Made by a program: the position numbers and the translations under genes. DNA of 36,423 nt, taken from the NCBI GenBank assembly GCA_026419775.2, contig JAOPGA020000455.1, forward strand, positions 1 to 36,423, given 5' to 3'. A model generated the notes under the pieces. That model worked only from the letters and a program-made list of their open reading frames with translations, was not told where the DNA came from and ran no database searches. How positions within the stretch are numbered: the first letter of the stretch is position 1; each line of letters starts with the position of its first letter. Below, piece by piece: positions 28,945 to 36,423 of this stretch. The DNA comes from Acrasis kona (taxonomy: Eukaryota > Heterolobosea > Eutetramitea > Acrasida > Acrasidae).

Positions 28945-29592
28945 ATGAGAGAGTTGTATGAACTCATTTCAGAAGACGGAAACAGTTATAGCCCGTTTGT
29001 ATTTAGAGCAAGAGCGGTATTGGGCTTCAAAGGTCTTGAATACCAACCAAAGAGACTTGGCTTCACAGAAATTCACGAACAGCTGGCGAGTATGAACCCG
29101 AAAAAAGAAGTGCCAGTCTTGGTTGACGAAAACACCGTTGTTTTGGATTCAGATAAAATTTACGAATACCTCGAAGCCAAATATCCTGAGTGACCAATTG
29201 AAAAGGGAGATGATCGAACTTATGAAGAGATCATGAAGATGATATTTCCAGTTTTATCCATCGCTCTTCCAAAGACACTTCCCCGATTAAAACAAGAAGA
29301 CCGAGAGTACTTTAGAGCAAAAGCCGAACGTGCCACAGGTAGAAAGGTTGAAGAGAGTTTGAAAGAAGATTTATACAATGAGAATTTAAACAAGTGGAAA
29401 TCCACTATCAACGGTTTGGCTGAGTCAATATTGAGCAGTTCTCAAGTAAACTATGCCAACATTAAAATTGCAGGAATTCTACACTGGTTGCAATTTATTC
29501 TTGGAGATGAGGTTGCTTTTGGAAATGATGACAAATTAAAATCATGGCTTGATAACTTTAGAGACGCAGTGAAGGTCAATAAGTCAAACTAA
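28945..29592 (+). CDS. glutathione S-transferase (215 codons), one in-frame TGA
   Basis: The ATG at 28945 begins MRELYELISEDG. The N-terminal thioredoxin-like domain shows YSPFVFRARAVLGFKGLEY (residues about 13-31), the cis-Pro site EVPVLVDEN (about 53-61) and the glutathione-contact DSDKIYEYLEAKYPE. A TGA (29191-29193) follows, then the same frame continues PIEKGDD into an all-helical C-terminal domain to a TAA at 29592. In the family YPERP is common at this place, so CGA to TGA is the simplest origin. Length is normal. The closest family type appears to be the bacterial/fungal etherase-like GSTs. It is either recently inactivated, read through, or affected by a sequencing error. Confidence 0.8.
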
Positions 29593-29607
29593 TATTAACT
29601 TTGTTAC

Positions 29608-29627
29608 AAAAATAAAATTTTATTTTT
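29608..29627. terminator. palindromic bidirectional poly(A) signal
   Basis: A perfect 20-bp palindrome contains AATAAA on both strands. It lies between the GST stop (29592) and the EH-gene stop (29626-29628) and can serve both convergent genes. Confidence 0.6.
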
Positions 29628-31396
29628 ACCAATTGGTTCCAAAGTCATCCCATCCTGCCGAACTTGTATTATTGCTATTCCCTTGAGAGAACTCATCAAA
29701 TGGATCAGAAGCCTTTGGACTGGTGCTATTGGTTGCGGCTGGTTGGGAATCACCAAATCCCCAATCGTCAAAATCGTTCGATACAGCAGCGACAGGTGCA
29801 GGAGATGTTACATTTTTAGGAGATGTCGAAAAGTCAGTTGTGGACGTTGTTAATGGAGATTTTGCAGATGTTGCGCTGACGGGAGTAGGTACGTGTGGAA
29901 TGGGTGCTGGAGCGCCGAATGCATCGTCGTCAAAATCAACCTGAAACTCTTCGTCGCCGAATGACTGTGCGCTCATGGTAACTGGTGGTGGTTCGAAAAC
30001 GTTTACAGATGATCGTGGCGAAACTGGACTGCGAGGTGTTACGTGGTGTTCGTCGCTTGGAAAATCTCTTGATGCTTGTTCGTAATATTCCTCAATAAAC
30101 TGTTGGGCCTTGTTGAGTAATTCCTTTAGTTTCATCAGTTTTCCTTGAGCACCTCCTTTTTGATGTCTTTGTTGAACGTCGTCTCTGATTTGTTGGACTT
30201 GGTTGCTGAGTCTATCGTACTCTGCGTCGAGTTGGGATAATTGTTGAGTGGCGTCACGTGAATTGTTGTCTAGTTCGCGGTAAGTTGTTTGAAGGGTGAC
30301 TAATTTGGCTTCCACTTGTTTGATCTCACTATTCTTAGAAATTAATTGTTTTCTGGCCTCGGATAATTCTCTTCTCTTTTCTTCGACTTGTTTCTCCTGT
30401 GAGTTCTTGTTTACTCCAAACTCTAATTGTTTATTTGCGACGGAGGCAAGCTCCTCTCGGACCTGAACCAATTGTTGAATGTTGAGTTGCAGCTCGCTTT
30501 GGACAGCTTGTAGTGTTCCTGATTGACGTTTGTCCTCCTCGCTTGCGCGATCTCTCAATCCTTCAAGCCTCATGACTTCTTGTTTGATGGCTTGTATTTG
30601 CATTTGCATTCCTTGACTTTCGTGACCCAATACATCAATTTTGCTACGGAGTTGTGCTTGGTCTTGGTTGAGTTGGTTCCGCTCTTGTTGTGCCTTCTCC
30701 AAATCCTGCTTCTGGTTGGCTATTCTCAATTCCAACTCACTGTGCTGAAGTCTTAATTGCTCAATCTGTAGCCGCGCTTGCTCTGTGTTCTGTTTAACTG
30801 GGAAAGTTTGGTCGTCTAGTAGACGAGACTGATCCAGTAGCTGATTGACTTGCATCTCCACTTGGCGAACATTTATTTGACCTGGTCCAGAAAAGTTTGG
30901 AATGTTATTCATGGGAGGAATTGGTTGCCTGTTGGGTTGTTGTCCGTAAAGTGAAGGGTTTACATTCCCGAAGGATTGTTGCATTGGTTGTTGCATCTGT
31001 GGCATGTTCATCATTGGTCTACCCTGCATTTGCATAGGGTTGGGACTTCCACCACGCTTACCAGGGGGCACAAGCTCAGGAGGGCATTGTTGGGGGAGAA
31101 CGAGTTGGGGAGATTTTCTTTTTAGGCGAATAAGGTGAAAGGCAATGACAAATTCGTCGCGGTCCAATGTTCTATCTCTTTCAAAGTCAGCTAATAGCCA
31201 AATTTGTTTTATGGTATTGATGTCTAGACCAGACTTTAAAAAGAATTCGGTTGCGTCAGGCTCTGGAGAAGCATTGATTAGTAGCTGTAATAATAACAAA
31301 CTAACCTGGGACAGTTACTCTTCCTTTGGCGACGCCATCGTAATGCTTTTCATAAGCCGCACGCTCTTGTGGTGTGATAGAGAAGCTGGCTTCCAT
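29626..31396 (-). CDS. EH-domain, EPS15/Ede1-like endocytic adaptor (575 aa)
   Basis: The ATG at 31396 (MEASFSITPQERAAYEKHY) starts exon 1 (31396-31306). A 43-bp intron with a CTACTAATC branch site (31305-31263) joins it in frame to exon 2. The result is one EH domain: EFFLKSGLDINTIKQIWLLAD, then the EF-hand-like DFERDRTLDRDEF and VIAFHLIRLKRK. EH domains bind NPF peptides in clathrin-mediated endocytosis. A Pro/Met/Gln-rich linker follows (MNMPQMQQPMQQSF), then a long coiled coil (about residues 170-400). The acidic C-terminus has repeated DDWGFG, DEFSQ and DDFGTNW motifs typical of adaptor-binding tails. EPS15 and Ede1 have up to three EH domains; one is seen here. Looks intact. Confidence 0.9.
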
Positions 31397-31461
31397 CCTG
31401 TTTGTGTTTTAAAGAAATTGTAACATGTCATTTTTGTTGTAAAGAAGCCTTTTTTGGAGAA
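31397..31461. promoter_or_regulatory. 65-bp divergent intergenic gap
   Basis: It lies between the EH-gene start (31396, minus) and an ATG at 31462 (plus). No TATA box is visible; if both genes are real they share this short promoter. Confidence 0.3.
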
Positions 31462-31796
31462 ATGTCTAGTTACGAGGACATGTCGGGTCAAAGGTTTGCC
31501 CCGTTATCATAATACGAAACATATAAGTCAGGATATAATAATGTGCTTATCAAAGTTCCTATGCGTAACGTCAGATATAGAACTGGATTTACCGGACAGC
31601 TACCAGTTTATTTATCAGAAAGCCTATGCGAACACAAGAGGCGTTAGGGATAGCGTGCTATTAAGGAATAAGGGCAAGTACTGTGGACGGAAAAAACCAT
31701 CAACAGGAAGCGAATGGACAATGGAAAAAACTAATCTTCGAATTGTTATCCAAAAGAGACGATGCTTGTCGTTTTACTACAATATGAACATCAATT
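31462..31796 (+). other. unresolved small gene or pseudogene
   Basis: ATG 31462 reads MSSYEDMSGQRFAPLS to a TAA. The same frame continues well as YETYKSGYNNVLIKVPMRN and TGFTGQLPVYLSESLCEHKR. A different frame later gives STVDGKNHQQEANGQWKKLI and FELLSKRDDACRFTTI. Composition is protein-like in each part, but I could not find introns of credible length that join them. Either a decayed host gene or a gene with very short introns. Confidence 0.35.
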
Positions 31797-31824
31797 AACA
31801 TAAAAATGAATCCTAAAACCTAAG

Positions 31825-32037
31825 ATGGAAAAGACAACTGCATCAAAACATCAAAGGCGACACAGACTTTATCAATCATCCAACTCTTCCGATGGAAAAA
31901 GAAGGGAAAAGAAGCAGAACAGAACAAAGGCAGTTTTATCTTCCTCTTCTTCGTGTTCTTCTACATCCTCTTCTTCCCATCTACAAAAGCTCTTGTCGTG
32001 TCCTAAGGTTCTTCGCTATAAATTGTACAGCATTTGA
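31825..32037 (+). CDS. small Ser/Lys-rich protein (70 aa)
   Basis: ATG start, MEKTTASKHQRRHRLYQSS, then a basic stretch (GKRREKKQNRTKA) and a run of serines (SSSSSCSSTSSSSH). Low complexity, no family. Its stop is 3 bp from the stop of the convergent gene. It may be real or an open stretch over simple sequence. Confidence 0.35.
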   Translation: MEKTTASKHQRRHRLYQSSNSSDGKRREKKQNRTKAVLSSSSSCSSTSSSSHLQKLLSCPKVLRYKLYSI

Positions 32038-32040
32038 TGC

Positions 32041-32343
32041 CTAGTCTTGGTTGAATTGTTCCTCGAGGAAGAATTGTTTGATGTGACCCTCTTTGATATC
32101 TAATGAGTCGTCAGGTCCAACCTTTCGCTTCTTGCTCATAACGGTGGCCCAAGCATCTTCTGGTTCGTTGTCTTCATTGAGGCAAGTGGATGCCCATTTT
32201 GCGTTGGTCTTTGAATTCTTTTTTCTTAAGTATGATGCGAAATCTGATTCCTCTGAATCACTGTGAGTATCTTCATTCGATTCGAACAAAGCCCTATTTA
32301 CGGTTTGGGATACTGGTGTATTTAGTATGTCGGTTTGGTTCAT
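32041..32343 (-). CDS. small acidic, probably nuclear protein (100 aa)
   Basis: ATG at 32343 (MNQTDILNTPVSQTVNRALF). The protein is rich in Asp/Glu/Ser (NEDTHSDSEESDFASYL) and contains SKKRKVG, close to the classical SV40-type nuclear localisation signal. The end is EGHIKQFFLEEQFNQD. There are no introns, and the frame looks intact. I do not recognise a family. It ends tail-to-tail with the Ser/Lys-rich gene. Confidence 0.6.
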   Translation of the reverse strand: MNQTDILNTPVSQTVNRALFESNEDTHSDSEESDFASYLRKKNSKTNAKWASTCLNEDNEPEDAWATVMSKKRKVGPDDSLDIKEGHIKQFFLEEQFNQD

Positions 32344-32475
32344 GGTCTTGATGGAATGTATTGCAATGTAGGATGCGAGTAAAAAATGTAATGAATAATC
32401 GTATAAGTTGTATAGTGATTATGTTATGTATAATAGTACATAGTATTACACGATCAATAAGCTTAGTTTATTTGT

Positions 32476-32694
32476 TCACAATTCATTCCTTTTATACCCG
32501 GTGCAAACTTGGTCCCTTGACAGTCCTTTCATAAAAAAGTTGGTTCGTGTAGCACATTCTGTTTGTCCTTGTACGCAAACGACAAGAATCTGATGAAAGG
32601 GAATAATAACAGAAAAACGGAACCCAGACGTAATAGGATCATTTATATGTAAAAGTGAACGAAACAATACGCGGCTGACTTCTCCCTGCTCCAT
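32476..32694 (-). CDS. 72-codon open frame, doubtful
   Basis: It begins with ATG (MEQGEVSRVLFRSLLHIND) and has no low-complexity sequence, but no family, intron partner or promoter could be seen. Kept because the stretch 32344-32820 otherwise holds nothing recognisable. Confidence 0.2.
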   Translation of the reverse strand: MEQGEVSRVLFRSLLHINDPITSGFRFSVIIPFHQILVVCVQGQTECATRTNFFMKGLSRDQVCTGYKRNEL

Positions 32695-32844
32695 ACAAAA
32701 TCGTGCATACTCTAGCGCTTTATTGCGGTAACTCTCTTGTTAGAAAATCTAAACAAACGTCACAATCTTTTCTTTTTTGATTTTTTATTTGATTGAGTCC
32801 TCTTTCTCTTCACTGTGTTTGAATAGACAGAGTTACAAATACTT

Positions 32845-33033
32845 TTGAACATACGATTCCAAAAAGAACTTGGGTCAACAGCTAAAGAGTTCAACGAAGT
32901 GATGAATACTCACAAATTTCCATTGCATGAGTGGGATGACCCATACATTGCCATTAGCAAGAATTATTCACAGAAAAAAACAGCTATTTGGGAGTATCGT
33001 AAGACATTGTTGAATGGTATTATAATACTCTAA
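32845..33033 (+). other. 62-codon fragment, no ATG
   Basis: FQKELGSTAKEFNEVMNTHK and HEWDDPYIAISKNYSQKK read like protein, but the frame begins with TTG and ends after ILNGIIIL-like codons. Possibly an exon or remnant just upstream of the large gene. Confidence 0.25.
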
Positions 33034-33097
33034 AAATACCGTCTTTGCAAAATTATCTCCCCACTTGTTCGCTCTATTTTATTGTAAGAAATTAAGT

Positions 33098-35332
33098 ATG
33101 ATTGATTGCGTTTATGGAAAGAAGCTTGGACCTTTGGAGGAAAAGGGAATTACTAACGCTATCACACACACTACTAAGCATAGTTGTTTATTAAATGGCT
33201 CGTCTGATCAGAAAACACAGTGTTTCGAAATTCAAGTTGATTCCAGCTTGTATTCTTTCAGTGTTGCGATTGAATTTGGTAGTATATTTAAATTGTGCGA
33301 GTGCTGCAAGTTGCCCTGGTGGAGGTTTGGATTCATTATCGAGAACAGAGAATCTTCTTACATTTTGATGCAGTTGGCGTTCAGAAAACAAGATAATAAG
33401 TATGTCGAGGTCGATATATCTTTGTATCACATAGAGTCGAAAACAGACCGAAAAATAGAATTCTATTGCTTCTCCAACACTACAAGTTCTATCAAAGTCC
33501 GTTTTCTCTCTTGGTTGAAGTTGATTGAGAGGACTTTTGTGACGTATGTGATAGATGACAAGTTCATCTACACAAGAGAAACAATGTCAAAGCCAATCAT
33601 AGAACCCACTTTCTTTGACATCATCATCGTTATTAAACATAAAGGAGTTATAACAAATGTACCTCCGTTGTTGCTATCCTCCAACTGCGAACAGAATTAT
33701 GAAGTAGAAGATAGAGACACCGATTCAGTGAACAGAGCGCTGATATGGGTTTTAAGACAAGACCACATTACAAGGTTTGATACAAGAGCGATGTTTGGAT
33801 ACTTTGACATGGGTTCAAATGAAAGAAAACTTTTTTTAATGCATGTTTACGTCGCATGCTATAGCAACGACGAACTCCATCTGATAACAATGCTAGTGAG
33901 AAAAGAGTGCCGCTTTTTAAAGAAACTACAACGGCAAAAGTACCTAGAGAGCATAATTGAACTATGCTGTGCATTTGGTAACCAGGAGGCGGTTGAGTAC
34001 CTAATTACGCACTGTTTGTTATCTACAGAGAATTGCTACAAGGCAATTATGACAGGATGTGGCCTAACAGGTCAATATGACCTCTTCGAGAAGCTGTCAG
34101 ATACTTTATCTTTCATAGAATTTGAAACGACATCACTGTTAAACCGCGCTGCTAAACAATTTCTAAAGTTTGGCTACCCATTTCCGGCGACCAACAGCAT
34201 CCCAGGGGAGTTAGTTAACATTGAATCAAAAGTCGAATTAATGGTTAAAGGACTCATTGATTGGGACATGGAAATTTTGACCTCTTTTTTATCTACCTCA
34301 ACTTGGAGAAGGTTTATTGGCGTGCTGACAGAATTCATATCATGGTGCATTTACAAAGAGGACTTCGTCACCAAGGTGGGCGTCCTGGTCGAAACATTCT
34401 TCGCTGTCACCACCAACACGGATGTGCTGTATGAAGAAGTTTTCATCAACGTCACAAACTTAAACGAGCCAAAACTGCTAAATATAGTTGTGAATAGACT
34501 TGACATCACGTCATTTGAGTTTTTTTATTATTTTTATCTAAAAATGTGTGAGTTCAAGCAATATAGTGTTGTAAACAAATTAAAAGATAATAAATATTAC
34601 ATGTTCATCCATCTATTGATGGATACTATGATGTCAACTGAGGTATCCAAAGCTCTTGCACAGTACTATCCTCTGGACACAAAGCAGTGGGTACATGTAA
34701 TAGAGTGGGTATGTAAAGGTGAGTTCAGCGTGCTTTGGCAGCTCACTGCCAACATTGAATCAAGCGTCAACGACATCATCGGATTGAGTAAAGCCCTGCA
34801 CGTGCTCAATATCAAAATTGGTGTTCCAAAATTAATAAAATCATTATTAAAGAAAAATGGTATTGGAAAACCAGAGCTTCTCTCTACTTTTCAACAAAGG
34901 TACAAGGAGAAAGCGTTTGACGCGTGCAGTGAGATAGTGAGCACAGGATTGATCACTACTGAATTGGTGAGGGAGTTGGAATCTTCCGATGATGAAAAGT
35001 ACCAACAATTCATACTTGACACGTTTGCTACTCGACTAGGTAGCCAACAATTTCTTGATATCGCCAAGAAGTTTGATATCTCCTTCGACAGCGAAAGATA
35101 TCTTACTAATAAAGTTAAGAACCTTGAATTCCAAATTTGTCATGAAATTGTTAGGTCTGGAACAAGTCTAGGCAACCAAGCATTACATCAGGTATTTGTG
35201 AGTGTCATAAAGAAGATCAACAAAAAGATCTATTTGCCATTTACAAAAAAAAAAAAGAAAATGAGCTCAAGATATTTGAGTATTGCTGCAAAGAGCTTGC
35301 CGTCAATGGGAAAGCCGTGGATCCCAGAGTGA
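33098..35332 (+). CDS. large ankyrin-like/helical protein, probably joined to the OTU domain downstream
   Basis: The in-frame extension from 33065 starts with TTG; the ATG at 33098 (MIDCVYGKKLGPLEEK) is chosen. The first about 200 residues are beta-rich (FEIQVDSSLYSFSVAIEFG, VEVDISLYHIESK). From about residue 220 the protein is helical, with ankyrin-like pieces (IELCCAFGNQEAVEYLITHC, KAIMTGCGLTGQYDLFEKL). It holds long solenoid-like helices to the end. At 35245-35256 a run of 12 A's is followed by MSSRYLSIAAKS and a TGA. The alternative frame after the run (ENELKIFEYCCKELAVNGK) reads much more like protein and leads into the OTU domain. So the last 25 codons of this frame are probably not real. 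Confidence 0.7.
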   Translation: MIDCVYGKKLGPLEEKGITNAITHTTKHSCLLNGSSDQKTQCFEIQVDSSLYSFSVAIEFGSIFKLCECCKLPWWRFGFIIENRESSYILMQLAFRKQDNKYVEVDISLYHIESKTDRKIEFYCFSNTTSSIKVRFLSWLKLIERTFVTYVIDDKFIYTRETMSKPIIEPTFFDIIIVIKHKGVITNVPPLLLSSNCEQNYEVEDRDTDSVNRALIWVLRQDHITRFDTRAMFGYFDMGSNERKLFLMHVYVACYSNDELHLITMLVRKECRFLKKLQRQKYLESIIELCCAFGNQEAVEYLITHCLLSTENCYKAIMTGCGLTGQYDLFEKLSDTLSFIEFETTSLLNRAAKQFLKFGYPFPATNSIPGELVNIESKVELMVKGLIDWDMEILTSFLSTSTWRRFIGVLTEFISWCIYKEDFVTKVGVLVETFFAVTTNTDVLYEEVFINVTNLNEPKLLNIVVNRLDITSFEFFYYFYLKMCEFKQYSVVNKLKDNKYYMFIHLLMDTMMSTEVSKALAQYYPLDTKQWVHVIEWVCKGEFSVLWQLTANIESSVNDIIGLSKALHVLNIKIGVPKLIKSLLKKNGIGKPELLSTFQQRYKEKAFDACSEIVSTGLITTELVRELESSDDEKYQQFILDTFATRLGSQQFLDIAKKFDISFDSERYLTNKVKNLEFQICHEIVRSGTSLGNQALHQVFVSVIKKINKKIYLPFTKKKKKMSSRYLSIAAKSLPSMGKPWIPE

Positions 35333-35862
35333 TGGAGAGCAAAAAATTAAAATTATTCAAGGACTCATACGAGTCAATACAACAAAACGGCGTGGACGAC
35401 TTGAAGGTGGTTCCAATTGCCTCAGACAACCATTGTCTTTACTCCAGCATTGACTATGGTTTAAGGAGGGGAGGCTACCTCCAAGTAAGATTGGAAGTGG
35501 CGAATTTTATGAGGACAGTCCTCAAAGAATACTTGGACGAGGACATCGAGGGACTACTCAACCTTGAGGGGCTCGAAGGGGATCTGATTTGCCAAATGTC
35601 TGACAGTGTCGGACTAACTGGGTTGGGTTCAACAGTTGCTGAATACATCGCAACTATTGATAGCCCCAACTCAAACATTTGGGGGGGATCAGCAGAGCTC
35701 CTGGCGGCAGCTCATTTGTACGATGTTAACATTCAATTGGTGGATGTGCATCAAAACAAACAAGAGACCGTCCACAATTTAAATGAGGGAGGTACAAATG
35801 TCTTGAAGCTGAGGAGGAAGGCAAACCACTACCAGCCAATCAGAAAACGGCTAACAGATTAA
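35332..35862 (+). CDS. OTU-domain cysteine protease (deubiquitinase-like)
   Basis: The OTU fold shows PIASDNHCLYSSIDYGLR, with the catalytic Cys in the place of the usual GDGNCLF, then WGGSAELLAAAHLYDVNIQL and the catalytic His in KANHYQPI. OTU enzymes remove ubiquitin or ubiquitin-like chains. The first ATG overlaps the stop of the upstream frame (TGATG at 35330-35334), but the frame is open further up to the 12-A run. A fusion with the upstream protein, separated by a slip in the A run, is therefore likely. Read alone it is 176 aa. Followed by a TAA and AT-rich DNA. Confidence 0.8.
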   Translation: MESKKLKLFKDSYESIQQNGVDDLKVVPIASDNHCLYSSIDYGLRRGGYLQVRLEVANFMRTVLKEYLDEDIEGLLNLEGLEGDLICQMSDSVGLTGLGSTVAEYIATIDSPNSNIWGGSAELLAAAHLYDVNIQLVDVHQNKQETVHNLNEGGTNVLKLRRKANHYQPIRKRLTD

Positions 35863-36161
35863 AAAACATGTTTTATTTTTCAGGTATTTCCAAAAGAATC
35901 TTTCCTCTTGTCCTTCTCTCCTCTGAAGTCTTGTGGGCTACTTTAGTGTCATTCCTCCGACAAAAACAACAGCATCCATACAATCGTAGATATAGGAGGT
36001 CGGTTTTCTAACTTATATTCTAAGTATTGAAGCATGTGGATGCTTGTACAAGACAGCAAACACTGACTGAAAGTTCTATTATTGATTTATTTTTAGTTAT
36101 GACAGTTGAATTGTTCCAATTTTAGTTTTTGCTTTACGTACCTTATTAAACTATCAAATAG
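35863..36161. other. intergenic DNA and likely intron
   Basis: No clear coding signal. TTATTAAACTATCAAATAG directly before 36162 looks like a branch site plus acceptor, so an upstream exon of the RCC1 gene should lie here; I could not identify it. Confidence 0.35.
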
Positions 36162-36423
36162 AGAGGGACAATTGGTAATAGGTAACAATAGACCAAGATC
36201 TACTAGACCCATAAATATTGAATCGAATACAATCAGAGGCAAGAGTATTTCAAAAATTGCGTGTGGTAGTGAACATGCATGTTTGATTTCGCAAGGAGAG
36301 GTTTACTCTTTTGGATTAGGAACGTATGTATAAAAGCACGTGAAATGACTCACTATCATAGTTCAGGACAACTAGGAAGTAGCTCTTTCGGTTCAAATAA
36401 TGGTGCAGGGGCTCCTGTTTCAG
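36162..36423 (+). CDS. RCC1-repeat protein, partial
   Basis: After an acceptor ending at 36161 the frame reads EGQLVIGNNRPRSTRPINIES, then KSISKIACGSEHACLISQGE and VYSFGLG. A 38-bp GTATGT...TAG intron (36324-36361) joins GLGT to SGQLGSSSFGSNNGAG in frame. This is the RCC1 blade pattern (H..L....G.V..WG....GQLG). RCC1-type propellers act as guanine-nucleotide exchange factors or as scaffolds; with one and a half blades visible the role cannot be told. The gene continues beyond the window. Confidence 0.8.

Noticed and set aside
29723-29944. Plus-strand frame over the EH-gene tail
   Set aside because: Antisense of the repetitive acidic/Thr-Ser-rich C-terminus; no ATG context or family.
1-36423. 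tRNA or rRNA genes
   Set aside because: I scanned for T-loop-like GGTTCGAAT patterns and rRNA-like blocks and saw none convincing; a dedicated search was not possible.

Overview
The window looks like nuclear DNA of a unicellular eukaryote or early-branching fungus rather than a bacterium. Several genes only read through when short GT-AG introns of 38-50 bases are removed. Proteins such as an EH-domain/EPS15-like endocytic factor, an RCC1 repeat protein, an OTU-domain protein and a Crinkler-type NTPase-nuclease are eukaryotic. I cannot name the species. Gene bodies have moderate GC, intergenic DNA is AT-rich, and at least half of the window is mobile DNA, often nested.

Positions 1-7470: a gene start leaves the window on the minus strand. 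Next is a fossil Tc1/mariner-like transposase (minus strand) split by a 6.3-kb LINE on the plus strand. The LINE has three consecutive cistrons with very tight stop/start junctions and 13-bp target-site duplications. Positions 7600-13700: an ORF fragment abuts a truncated TNP2-type (CACTA/Plavaka-like) transposase. Just 39 bp upstream of that transposase, on the same strand, lies a TET/JBP-like 2-oxoglutarate/Fe(II) dioxygenase. A spliced AT-hook/RS-rich protein is transcribed divergently from it. This three-gene block is the most interesting part of the window.

Positions 13980-20100: a Harbinger/IS5-like element with 44-bp inverted ends, then a pogo/Tigger-like transposase whose 3' end is cut by a third element. 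That element (17606-20082) has inverted ends, subterminal CAATAGG motifs, an internally deleted TNP2-like transposase and a divergent accessory gene. Positions 20700-25000: a Crinkler-like NTPase-REase-SAM gene, AT-hook debris, and a reverse-transcriptase fossil from a relative of the LINE at the left end.

Positions 25200-36423 hold mostly host genes: a GFA/CENP-V-type protein, a GST with one in-frame TGA, an EH-domain protein, two small tail-to-tail genes, a large ankyrin-like protein followed by an OTU domain across a 12-A run, and the start of an RCC1 protein. Between GFA and GST lie a serpin-like remnant and an unrecognised decayed gene, framed by two degenerate ~11-12-bp repeat arrays in opposite orientation.
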